DNA of 64,000 bases from Planctomonas deserti (GTDB lineage: Bacteria; Actinomycetota; Actinomycetes; Actinomycetales; Microbacteriaceae), in assembly GCF_003067705.1 (NCBI RefSeq), contig NZ_QANL01000004.1, forward strand, positions 434,001 through 498,000, read 5' to 3'. Positions within the stretch are counted from its first letter, which is position 1. Each line of letters starts with the position of its first letter. The position numbers were made by a program, and so were the translations under genes. Of the stretch, positions 56,943 to 64,000 are shown one piece after another. The notes below the pieces were generated by a model. It saw nothing but the letters and a program-made list of their open reading frames with translations. It made no database searches and was not told the DNA's origin.

Positions 56943-57686
56943 TTAGGGCGACACCCCGGCGGGGTCGGAGCGCTCGGGTCCGCGCGGGGCGGCGACGGGA
57001 TCGGCGTCCGGGGCGGGCTTCATCCTGCTCAGCCAGTACTCCGTCTGCGCAACGTGGGCGGCGGCGGCTGTCGCCGCGGCGGCGGGGTCGCGCCGGCCGA
57101 TGGCGGCCGCGATGGCCCGGTGGCCGGCGTCGCTCGCCCGCCGCACCGGGTCCGCGTGGTCACTCGTCATGATGCGGTAGTGGCCGCCGCGGGAGCGGAA
57201 CACCTCCATGAGCGAGCTGACCGTCGGGTTGCCGCCCGCGTCGCAGATCGCCTCGTGGAAGGCGCGGTCCAGCCGGCCGAGCTCGTCGAGGTCCACCGCG
57301 GCCTCCATGCGGTCGGCGAGCGCGTGCAGCCGGGTCACGAGCTCGTCCGACGCCCGGGCGGCGGCCTGGGCCGACGCATGGCTCTCGAGCACGCGGCGGA
57401 TCTCGAGCAGCTGGAGCAGGCCCTCGAGCGGAAGCAGGTCGACCGTGAGCGAGAACCCGCGGACGACGTCGGCCGGGTCGAGCCGGGACACGTACATGCC
57501 GGAGCCGTGCCGCACCTCGACGACGCCGAGCGTGCTCAGGATGCGGGCCGCCTCGCGCAGCGAGCTGCGGGAGACACCGAACCGCACGCACAGCTCCGCC
57601 TCGGGCGGGAATCGCTGACCCGGGGCGATGTCGCCGCTGGCGATCATGGCGCGCAGGCCGCCGAGCGCGGCGTCGGTTGCGGTCAT
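56943..57686 (-). CDS. GntR-family (FCD) regulator, divergent from the aminotransferase/ABC operon
   Basis: A 247-residue regulator. The winged helix is near the N-terminus (GGLRAMIASGDIAPGQRFPPEAELCVRFGVSRSSLREAARILSTLGVVEVRHGSGMYVS). The FCD domain has LEIRRVLESHASAQAA, DRAFHEAICDAGGNP and DAGHRAIAAAIGRRD with the metal-site Asp and His. It faces the divergent operon across a 170-base gap holding a perfect palindrome, and it probably controls that operon. ATG 57686 has GAGGGG upstream. The tail after about residue 220 is Pro/Ala-rich. Confidence 0.9.
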   Translation of the reverse strand: MTATDAALGGLRAMIASGDIAPGQRFPPEAELCVRFGVSRSSLREAARILSTLGVVEVRHGSGMYVSRLDPADVVRGFSLTVDLLPLEGLLQLLEIRRVLESHASAQAAARASDELVTRLHALADRMEAAVDLDELGRLDRAFHEAICDAGGNPTVSSLMEVFRSRGGHYRIMTSDHADPVRRASDAGHRAIAAAIGRRDPAAAATAAAAHVAQTEYWLSRMKPAPDADPVAAPRGPERSDPAGVSP

Positions 57687-57741
57687 GGTTCCCCTCTCGG
57701 CCGGAGGCGGGCCCCGGAGCACAGGAGAGTAGCAGTTAGGC

Positions 57742-57758
57742 GAGTCGTCCGACGACTC
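57742..57758. promoter_or_regulatory. FCD-GntR operator, 17-bp perfect palindrome
   Basis: GAGTCGTC-C-GACGACTC lies between the gntR gene and its divergent operon. The core TCGTCCGACGA fits the TNGTNNNACNA pattern of FadR-subfamily operators. It is about 45 bp upstream of the predicted -35 box of the operon and within the likely gntR promoter region. Confidence 0.8.
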
Positions 57759-57802
57759 ACCCGGCTAGCCGCGGCCGTTACGCGCCGGTAACGGGAAAAA
57801 GA

Positions 57803-57831
57803 TTGACCGGAAACACGATGGAGCCAATATA
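57803..57831 (+). promoter_or_regulatory. Predicted promoter of the aminotransferase/ABC operon
   Basis: TTGACC (57803-57808), 17 nt, AATATA (57826-57831). The expected start site near 57838 gives a short leader of about 22 nt to the GTG at 57860. Confidence 0.6.
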
Positions 57832-57859
57832 GTCAGACCACTTCGAGAAGGGTGGCCGA

Positions 57860-59086
57860 GTGACGATGCCGACGAGAGCGCCATCCACCGCGGCGCCGAC
57901 CCCCGTCCGCGACCCCTCAGGGGCGCCTGCCGCGGACACCTGGACGCTCAGCAGCCGGACGGTGCACCTCAATCACGGGTCGTTCGGGGCGGTGCCGACC
58001 GTGGTGTCCGAGTACCAGTCCGCGCTGGTCGCGGAGATGAACTCCATCCCCGGGGACTGGTTCACGGCTCTGCCCGGGCGGGTCGGCGCGGCCCGGGCGC
58101 ACATCGCGGCCTTCCTCGGGGCGCCGACCGAGGCCACCGCGCTCGTGCCCAACGCGAGCGCCGGGGTCAGCGTCGTGCTGAACGCCCTCGACCTCCCCGC
58201 CGGCGCCGAGATCCTGCTCACCGACCACGCCTACGGGGCGGTGCACATGGCGGCCGAGCGCGCGGCGCGCCGTGTCGGTGGTCGCGTCCGCGTCGCGCCC
58301 GTCGAGCTGGACGCCGCGGCGGACGACGCGACGCGGGCCGTGGTCGACGCGATCGACGACCGCACGGCTCTCGTGATCGTCGATCAGATCACCTCCGCGA
58401 CCGCGCGTCTCCTTCCCGTCGGCGCCATCGCGATCGAGTGCCGGCGACGCGGCGTCCCCGTGCTCGTCGATGCGGCCCACGCACCCGGCATGCTGGCGCG
58501 GCCGCTCGAGGACAACGCCGCGGACTACTGGGTCGGCAACCTGCACAAGTGGGGCTGCGCCCCGCGTGGCACCGCGGCCCTCGTCGCGTCCGAGCGGGTG
58601 GCGGACGGCCTCCACCCGCTCATCGACTCCTGGGGCGCGCCGGACCCCTACCCCGTGCGGTTCGACACCCAGGGCACCATCGACCTGTCGTCCTACCTCG
58701 CCGCGCCCCGCTCGCTCGACCTGATCGAGGAGCTGTTCGGCTGGGACGCGGCGCGGCGCTACATGGGCGACCTCGCCGACTACGCCGAGGACGTGATCGC
58801 GGGCGCCATCGAGTCGCTCACCGGCGAGCGGGCCACCGTCGACGTGGGGATGCCGGTCCCCGCGATGCGCCTGCTCGCCCTGCCGGCCGGTCTCGCCACC
58901 ACGCCGGCGGGCGCCCACGAGCTGCGGGACCGGGTCGCCGCGCTCGGCTTCCAGACCGCGATGACGAGCTGGCGCGGCACCGGGTACCTCCGGCTCTCGG
59001 CGCACGTCTACAACGTCGCGGCGGAGTACGACCGGTTCGCCCAGGTCGCCGTGCCGCACATCGTGGCCCTGGCGCGCGAGACCTGA
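57860..59086 (+). CDS. Class V aminotransferase (isopenicillin-N-epimerase-like PLP enzyme)
   Basis: A 408-residue PLP enzyme. The N-terminal VHLNHGSFGAVP is typical of the epimerase-like branch, followed by LVPNASAGVSVVLNAL and VLVDAAHAPGM. The PLP Lys is in NLHKWGCAP at about residue 230. The C-terminal SAHVYNVAAEYDRFA closes the fold. It could act as racemase, epimerase or lyase on an amino acid. Being first in an operon with a sugar-type importer it may process an imported amino-sugar-like or amino-acid compound. GTG 57860 is the first start; ATG 57866 is an alternative. Confidence 0.88.
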   Translation: MTMPTRAPSTAAPTPVRDPSGAPAADTWTLSSRTVHLNHGSFGAVPTVVSEYQSALVAEMNSIPGDWFTALPGRVGAARAHIAAFLGAPTEATALVPNASAGVSVVLNALDLPAGAEILLTDHAYGAVHMAAERAARRVGGRVRVAPVELDAAADDATRAVVDAIDDRTALVIVDQITSATARLLPVGAIAIECRRRGVPVLVDAAHAPGMLARPLEDNAADYWVGNLHKWGCAPRGTAALVASERVADGLHPLIDSWGAPDPYPVRFDTQGTIDLSSYLAAPRSLDLIEELFGWDAARRYMGDLADYAEDVIAGAIESLTGERATVDVGMPVPAMRLLALPAGLATTPAGAHELRDRVAALGFQTAMTSWRGTGYLRLSAHVYNVAAEYDRFAQVAVPHIVALARET

Positions 59087-59154
59087 TCCCACCACCCCCA
59101 AAACCGCATCCGAACCCGCGGCACCGACCGCATCCGCTCAACCGAAGGAGAACC

Positions 59155-60477
59155 ATGCGCAACACCAGAAGATCGCTCCTGGCGGTCGCCGCCGTGACCG
59201 CTGGCGCGCTCGCCCTGTCCGGCTGCTCCGGAGGGGGCGGCGGGGGCGGCGGCGGCGGGGAGGACGGCGAGGTCCGCCTCCAGATGGTCGAGACGCTGAC
59301 CAACCCCGCGCGCTCCGCGATCCTCAAGGAGCTGATCGCCGGCTTCGAGGGCGAGAACCCGGGCGTCACCGTCGAGCTCGTCTCACCGCCGAGCGAGCAG
59401 GCCGTGTCCACCGTGCAGCAGATGCTGCAGGCGGGCAACGGCATCGACGTGCTCGAGGTGCAGGACAGCACCATCGGCCCGTTCTCGTCCAACGACTGGC
59501 TCTACGACATGAACGGCGACCTCGAGGGCTGGGAGGGCTGGGACGCCCTGACCGACAACGCCCTGCGCTTCGCCCAGCCGGACGGCCCGACGTACATGAT
59601 GCCGTACGGCTTCTACGGACTCAGCCTCTTCTACCGCACCGACCTCGTCGAGGAGGCGGGCTTCGACGGCCCGCCGCACTCGTGGGAGGAGATGATCGAC
59701 CAGGCCAAGGCCATCAACGACCCGTCGCAGAACCGCTACGGCTACGCCTTCCGCGGCGGCTCCAACTCCGCGTCCAACGTCGTGGCGATCATCGAGGCCT
59801 ACGTGGCCGACGACCTCGACGTGGAGAACGCCTTCCTCCTGAAGAACGGCGACACGATCTTCTCCGCCCCGGAGGCGCAGGAGGCCATGGACAAGTACAT
59901 GGAGCTCTTCACGGAGGGCTCGCCGCCCTCCTCCATCGCCTGGGGCTACCCCGAGATGGTGCAGGGCTTCAGCTCCGGCTCCACCGCGTTCCTGCTGCAG
60001 GACCCCGAGGTCATCGCCACGATCCGCGACTCCTCGACCCTCACGGAGGAGCAGTGGAGCACGACCCCGCTGCTCGTCGGCCCGACGGGCAAGGCCGCGC
60101 AGCCCATCGCGACCGCAGGCTGGGGCGTCGCGGACAGCAGCGAGCACAAGGAGGAGGCGATGGAGCTCATCAAGTACCTGGCCTCCGGCGACGCGCCGCT
60201 CACGTTCGCGAAGGGAAACTCGCTCGTGCCGATCCTGAAGAGCGCGGCGGACGACCCGTTCTTCAGCGAGGGCCCGTGGGCGACCTACGTGACCATGAAC
60301 GAGGACCCGGAGACCTACCTCAATGTCACGCAGCCCCGCGGCGTCGCCTGGTGGCAGGAGTGGAGCGAGAAGTCCGACCGCGAGCTGCAGGAGGTGCTCC
60401 TCGGGCAGACGAGCACGGCAGACCTCCTCGCGACCTGGGACGAGTACTGGTCAGGGAAGTTCGCGAGCGAGGGCTGA
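59155..60477 (+). CDS. ABC importer, solute-binding lipoprotein (sugar-type, family 1)
   Basis: A 440-residue lipoprotein. The signal peptide (MRNTRRSLLAVAAVTAGALALSGC) has Cys24, followed by a run of ten Gly. The binding fold is VRLQMVETLTNPARSAILKELIAGFEGENPGVTVELVSPPSEQ, then NGIDVLEVQDSTIGPFSSNDWL and YGFYGLSLFYRTDLVEEAGF. Substrate unknown. Ribosome site GAAGGAG lies before ATG 59155. A 68-base gap follows the aminotransferase gene. Its stop is five bases from the permease start. Confidence 0.93.
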   Translation: MRNTRRSLLAVAAVTAGALALSGCSGGGGGGGGGGEDGEVRLQMVETLTNPARSAILKELIAGFEGENPGVTVELVSPPSEQAVSTVQQMLQAGNGIDVLEVQDSTIGPFSSNDWLYDMNGDLEGWEGWDALTDNALRFAQPDGPTYMMPYGFYGLSLFYRTDLVEEAGFDGPPHSWEEMIDQAKAINDPSQNRYGYAFRGGSNSASNVVAIIEAYVADDLDVENAFLLKNGDTIFSAPEAQEAMDKYMELFTEGSPPSSIAWGYPEMVQGFSSGSTAFLLQDPEVIATIRDSSTLTEEQWSTTPLLVGPTGKAAQPIATAGWGVADSSEHKEEAMELIKYLASGDAPLTFAKGNSLVPILKSAADDPFFSEGPWATYVTMNEDPETYLNVTQPRGVAWWQEWSEKSDRELQEVLLGQTSTADLLATWDEYWSGKFASEG

Positions 60478-60482
60478 TCCGC

Positions 60483-61460
60483 ATGCCCTCTCCCGCACCC
60501 GCGATCGAACGCCGGACGGCGGTGCCGGCCACGCCGGTCCCGCCGTCCGGCGGCGAGGCCACGCGCCGCCGGCGGGAGTTCTCCCGCCGGCGGGCGCTCA
60601 CCATCGCCGCGTTCCTCGCCCCCGCCGTCGCGTTCGTCGCCCTCTTCACCTACTACCCGATGTTCTCCGGCGTCTTCGGCGCGTTCCGGAACTGGAGCAT
60701 CTACAACATCGAGAACCAGTCCTGGGTGGGCCTCGCGAACTTCGAGACCATCCTCCGCGACGCGCTGTTCTGGAAGACCATCGGCAACACCGTGCTCTGG
60801 GTGCTCGGCTCGCTCGTGCCGCAGTTCGTCATCGGCTTCGCGCTCGCCCTCTGGCTCCGCCGCCGGTTCCGGTTCCGCGGCGTCTACCAGGCGCTCATCT
60901 TCTTCCCCTGGGCCGTGTCGGGCTTCCTCATCGGCATCCTCTTCCGCTGGATGTTCAACGGCGAGTTCGGGGTCGTCAACGACCTGCTGATGAAGACCGG
61001 GCTCATCGACACCCCGCTGCCCTGGCTCGCGGACCCCGCGCTCGCGATGCCCGCCATCATCGTGGCGAACGTCTGGTACGGGGTCACGTTCTTCGCGATC
61101 ATGATCCTCGCCGCGCTGCAGTCCGTGCCGGACGAGCTCTACGAGGCCGCGGCGCTCGACGGCACGACCAAGGCGCTCGCGCTCTGGCACGTGACCATCC
61201 CGTACATCCGCACGACGCTGACCCTCATCGTGCTGCTGCGGGTCATCTGGATCTTCAACTTCCCCGACCTGATCTTCGGCATGACCGGGGGCGGTCCGGC
61301 CGGCCAGACCCACATCGTGACGACGTACATGATCGAGATCACCCAGCAGGGCGACTACGGGCGCGCGAGCGCGCTCGGCATCCTCGTGCTCGTCGTCCTG
61401 ATGGTGTTCGCGTCGTTCTACCTGCTCGCCACCCGCGAGAGGAAGGAGGCACACCGGTGA
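60483..61460 (+). CDS. ABC importer, permease 1 (MalF type)
   Basis: A 325-residue membrane protein. An unusually long basic N-terminal tail of about 38 residues precedes six hydrophobic segments. The EAA loop is YEAAALDGTTKALALWHVTIPYIRTTLTL at about residues 220-248. PQFVIGFALALWLRRRFRFRGVYQALIFFPWAVSG is a typical CUT1 region. It acts with the next permease; no ATPase gene is in the operon. The ATG at 60483 was taken because it is the only start close to the binding-protein stop. Confidence 0.92.
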   Translation: MPSPAPAIERRTAVPATPVPPSGGEATRRRREFSRRRALTIAAFLAPAVAFVALFTYYPMFSGVFGAFRNWSIYNIENQSWVGLANFETILRDALFWKTIGNTVLWVLGSLVPQFVIGFALALWLRRRFRFRGVYQALIFFPWAVSGFLIGILFRWMFNGEFGVVNDLLMKTGLIDTPLPWLADPALAMPAIIVANVWYGVTFFAIMILAALQSVPDELYEAAALDGTTKALALWHVTIPYIRTTLTLIVLLRVIWIFNFPDLIFGMTGGGPAGQTHIVTTYMIEITQQGDYGRASALGILVLVVLMVFASFYLLATRERKEAHR

Positions 61461-62293
61461 TCACCCTCGAGTCCCGGGCGGGCCGGATCACCCGGATCGC
61501 CGCACTCGGCCTCTGGCTGGTGCTCACGCTGTTCCCGCTGTACTGGATCGTCGTCACGGCGTTCAAGCCGACGAGCGATATCTACAAGTTCCCCCTCGAG
61601 TACTGGCCGTCTACCTTCTCGCTGGAGAACTTCGCGGGCCTGTTCAGCAAGGCGAACTTCGGCACCTACCTCGTCAACAGCCTGATCATCGCGACGGTGT
61701 CCGCGGCCATCGTGACCGTCATCTCGCTGCTGTCGGGCTACATCATCGCCCGGTTCGAGTTCCGCGCCCGGGGCGCCGTGATCCTCGCGTTCCTGGTGAC
61801 GCAGATGATCCCGGCCTTCATCGCGCTCGGTCCGCTGTATCAGCTGATGGTCTCGCTGGGACTCGTCAACGACCGCACCGGGCTCGTCTTCGTCTACATC
61901 GCGATGTGCATCCCGTTCTCGACGATCATGCTCCGCGGGTTCTTCGAGAACGTGCCGGACGCGCTCGAGGAGGCGGCGATGATCGACGGCTGCAGCCGCC
62001 TCGGCGCGCTCTTCCGCATCCTCGTGCCGGTCATGACCCCGGGCATCGTCGCCGCGTTCATCTTCAACTTCGTGAGCTGCTGGAACGAGCTGTTCCTGTC
62101 GGTGACCCTGCTGACCTCGGACGCGAACAAGACCGTGCCCACGGCGCTCAACGGCTTCATCACGAGCTACAACATCGACTGGGGGTCGATGTCCGCGGCG
62201 GCCGTGCTGACGATCGTGCCCACCATGGTGATGTTCGCCTTCGCGAGCAAGTACATCGTGCAGGGGCTGACCGCGGGCGCGGTCAAGGGCTGA
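61457..62293 (+). CDS. ABC importer, permease 2 (MalG type)
   Basis: A 278-residue membrane protein with six hydrophobic segments. The EAA loop is LEEAAMIDGCSRLGALFRILVPVMTPGIV at about residues 172-200. FNFVSCWNELFLSVTLLTSD is the usual CUT1 C-terminal region. The GTG start overlaps the previous stop as GTGA. The last 11 bases overlap the converging reductase gene tail to tail. Confidence 0.93.
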   Translation: MITLESRAGRITRIAALGLWLVLTLFPLYWIVVTAFKPTSDIYKFPLEYWPSTFSLENFAGLFSKANFGTYLVNSLIIATVSAAIVTVISLLSGYIIARFEFRARGAVILAFLVTQMIPAFIALGPLYQLMVSLGLVNDRTGLVFVYIAMCIPFSTIMLRGFFENVPDALEEAAMIDGCSRLGALFRILVPVMTPGIVAAFIFNFVSCWNELFLSVTLLTSDANKTVPTALNGFITSYNIDWGSMSAAAVLTIVPTMVMFAFASKYIVQGLTAGAVKG

Positions 62294-63374
62294 CGGCGGC
62301 GGCCGCGGTGCTCGTGGTGGGTGCCGCCACCGCGGCCACCGCTCGGTCGAGCTCGCGCTCGAGCTCCTCGACGGACAGCGCGCCCGCGGACCGCCCCGCG
62401 GCCGCGGCCTGCCGGGCGAGCCGCTGCACGGTCTCGTTCTCGGGGGCGCGCCGGCCGAGGGAGCGCGCGAGGAGGGCGATCTCGCCGTTCAGGTAGTCGG
62501 TCTCGATGGACCCGGACCCCCGCGCGACCGACTGCCAGGACGACCCGCCGAGCTGGTCGCGCGACACCCCGGGCACCGGCCGGGTGTTCAGCAGGTCTCC
62601 GCGCCACGCCTCCTCCTCCTCCGGGCTCGCCCACTCGATCCCCGCCGCGCGGTACACGTCCTCGGCCTCGGCGCGCAGGCGGTCGGCCAGGTGTGCGTAA
62701 CGGCGACCGTCGGTGCCGAGGAGCGCCTGCAGCCCGTTCCCGAGGTTGCTGAGGAGCTTGGCGTGCTTCCAGCGCAGCACGTCGTCGACCACGTGCACCA
62801 CGAAGCTCGCGGCCGCCCAGTCGTCGGCGAGCGTCTTGAGCAGCGCACGGTCCGCCGGGTCCGCCGGGAAGGCGTGCCTGCCGATCACGAACACGCCGCT
62901 CGTGGGGGCGATGCGCAGCACGACCTCGCCGGGAACGAGGTGCACCGCGGGCAGCCAGACGCAGACGCCGAACACCCGGGCGAAGTAGCGCGAGGCGATG
63001 CGCTCGCTCGCGACGCCGTTCAGCGCCAGGAACACGGGCAGGCGGTCGCCGGCCGTGCCGAGCTCCGCGCCGCTCGCGGCGTCGTGCACGGGCCGGTCGA
63101 CCCACTGCAGCAGCGCCGCCTCCACCTGATGCGTCTTCGTGGTGAACACCAGCACGTCGTCCGTGGTCAGCCGCACGTCGTCGGGCGACGTCGCGACCAG
63201 GACGGGCACGGTGACGTCCTCGTCCGGCGTGCGCAACCGGATGCCGTGCTCGGCGAGGGCCTCGCCGTTCCGGCCGCGCGCCACGAGGAGGGGCGGGTGG
63301 TCCTGGCTCCGCTGGGCGAGGCGGGCGCCGAGGGTGCCGCCGATCGCGCCCGCGCCGATGAGAACGTATCGCAT
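62283..63374 (-). CDS. Ketopantoate reductase-like oxidoreductase (ApbA/PanE family)
   Basis: A 363-residue NADPH-dependent reductase. The N-terminus YVLIGAGAIGGTLGARLAQ is the cofactor site, with VLVFTTKTHQVEAAL in the first domain. The C-terminal helical domain has LRWKHAKLLSNLGNGLQALLG, matching the catalytic Lys region, and SSWQSVARGSGSIETDYLNGEIALLARSLGRRAPENE. The last 40 residues are an Ala/Glu-rich tail. It may act on a 2-keto acid related to the neighbouring operon rather than on ketopantoate. It overlaps the converging permease gene by 11 bases. Confidence 0.85.
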   Translation of the reverse strand: MRYVLIGAGAIGGTLGARLAQRSQDHPPLLVARGRNGEALAEHGIRLRTPDEDVTVPVLVATSPDDVRLTTDDVLVFTTKTHQVEAALLQWVDRPVHDAASGAELGTAGDRLPVFLALNGVASERIASRYFARVFGVCVWLPAVHLVPGEVVLRIAPTSGVFVIGRHAFPADPADRALLKTLADDWAAASFVVHVVDDVLRWKHAKLLSNLGNGLQALLGTDGRRYAHLADRLRAEAEDVYRAAGIEWASPEEEEAWRGDLLNTRPVPGVSRDQLGGSSWQSVARGSGSIETDYLNGEIALLARSLGRRAPENETVQRLARQAAAAGRSAGALSVEELERELDRAVAAVAAPTTSTAAAAVSP

Positions 63375-63441
63375 GCGTCAACCCTGCCACGGGTGGCCGC
63401 GGCGTCAGCGGGGGCGCACCCGGGGTGGCCCGTGGCTAGCG

Positions 63442-64000
63442 TCAGGACGCGGCGCGGGACCGGGTGCTCGTGCGGGACGGCGAGTAGACCTCCAGGCCAC
63501 CCGGCACAACCCGCACGGTGGAGGTGAAGCCGCCGTCCTCGACGCCGTCCTCGTCGCCGCCGGGCACGTCGAGGGACACCTCGCCGTCGTGGGCGAGGCC
63601 CGTCGGCTGGTCGCCCGCGGGATGCACCACGATGGTCACGGACTCCGCGGTGAAGGCCTCGACCGCACTCCTCGGCAGCAGGTGCAGGCGGCGCAGCACC
63701 GCGCTGGTGCGCCGGCCGAACGCCAGCGAGGCGGCCGCGCGCAGCCGGGGGCCGCCGTGCAGCACGCGCACGTCGAGCAGGCCGCCGTCCAGCCGGATCC
63801 GCTGCAGGGGCGCGATGGTCTCGGGGTGGCTGCGGTCGACGCCGACGACGAGGGACCACACTTCGTCGCGCCGCCCGTCTATCACGACGGCGACGGGGTC
63901 CGCCCGGCCGATGACGAGGACGGCGGCGATGATGCCGGCCGCCCACTTGTCGAGTCGGGCCTGCAGCCGTTGCCGGGTGGCCACGAAGTCGGGGTAGACC
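63442..64000 (-). CDS. Diacylglycerol-kinase-like (lipid kinase) C-terminal domain, 5' end beyond the window
   Basis: The frame is open to position 64000 and continues beyond, so only about 185 C-terminal residues are seen. They read VYPDFVATRQRLQARLDKWAAGIIAAVLVIG, then VVGVDRSHPETIAPLQRIRLDGGLLDVRVLHGGPRLRAAASLAFG and the end of the beta-rich DAGK domain. This is the C-terminal half of the YegS/DagK family, which phosphorylates a lipid such as diacylglycerol using ATP. The catalytic domain lies outside the window, so the call is by the C-terminal pattern. Confidence 0.75.
   Translation of the reverse strand, partial: VYPDFVATRQRLQARLDKWAAGIIAAVLVIGRADPVAVVIDGRRDEVWSLVVGVDRSHPETIAPLQRIRLDGGLLDVRVLHGGPRLRAAASLAFGRRTSAVLRRLHLLPRSAVEAFTAESVTIVVHPAGDQPTGLAHDGEVSLDVPGGDEDGVEDGGFTSTVRVVPGGLEVYSPSRTSTRSRAAS

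Overview
The window is about 70 % G+C with dense, mostly overlapping genes. GTG starts are frequent. It carries a DUF222/HNH nuclease gene, a GarA/FtsR regulator block and lipoprotein-type importers. Together these point to a high-G+C Actinomycetota, most likely a motile member of the Microbacteriaceae. The family assignment is an inference. No rRNA, tRNA, CRISPR array or transposase gene was seen.

1-9.1 kb is a flagellar region. On the minus strand lie fliC, fliD, fliS, a small chaperone-like gene, flgB, flgC, fliE and the start of fliF, with the flagellar sigma factor gene upstream of fliC. On the plus strand lie flgN, flgK, flgL and fliW. Three near-identical sigma-28-type promoters (CTAAC, 19-20 nt, GCCGATAG) stand before flgB, fliC and flgN. 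9.1-9.7 kb is a repeat-rich gap. 9.7-12.2 kb is a conserved actinobacterial regulatory block (MerR-like, ftsR, garA, CDP-alcohol phosphatidyltransferase). 12.4-13.9 kb holds a protealysin-like M4 protease overlapping its probable inhibitor (emfourin type). Small genes follow (ChaB-like, FMN reductase).

15.6-23.6 kb is a LacI-controlled operon for Amadori compounds (fructosyl-amino acids). It encodes an amino-acid-type ABC importer, two oxidoreductases, a FrlD-like kinase and a FrlB-like deglycase. 23.6-25.8 kb holds a DUF222/HNH gene with an SOS-box-like operator and a leaderless promoter, flanked by many extragenic palindromes. 25.8-28.1 kb has a 54-residue protein, a J-domain/NERD protein and a patatin-like lipase.

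28.2-45.7 kb looks like one large sugar-acid regulon. Three units surround it. A beta-helix (GH141-like) enzyme and a sugar ABC importer are on the minus strand. A nine-gene plus-strand operon has overlapping genes at eight of its nine start/stop junctions or close to it: enolase-superfamily enzyme, MBL-fold protein, Gfo/Idh, CaiB-type CoA-transferase, a solute-binding fold without signal peptide, enoyl-CoA hydratase, XylX-like FAH dehydratase, ketoglutarate-semialdehyde dehydrogenase and a FadR-type regulator. A minus-strand trio encodes a mutarotase, a lactonase-like amidohydrolase and an aldo-keto reductase. The set fits oxidative degradation of L-fucose, D-arabinose or a related sugar to 2-oxoglutarate, with an unexplained CoA-dependent side branch.

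45.8-52.4 kb has a universal stress protein, an SDR and aldolase pair, a dense array of a 12-bp palindrome (48.43-48.86 kb), a VOC protein, two aldo-keto reductases and NAD(P)H-hydrate epimerase. 52.6-56.9 kb is a MoxR/DUF58/DUF4129 membrane operon. 56.9-62.3 kb pairs a GntR regulator with a divergent operon of a class V aminotransferase and a sugar-type ABC importer. The window ends with a ketopantoate-reductase-like gene and the C-terminal part of a diacylglycerol-kinase-like gene.
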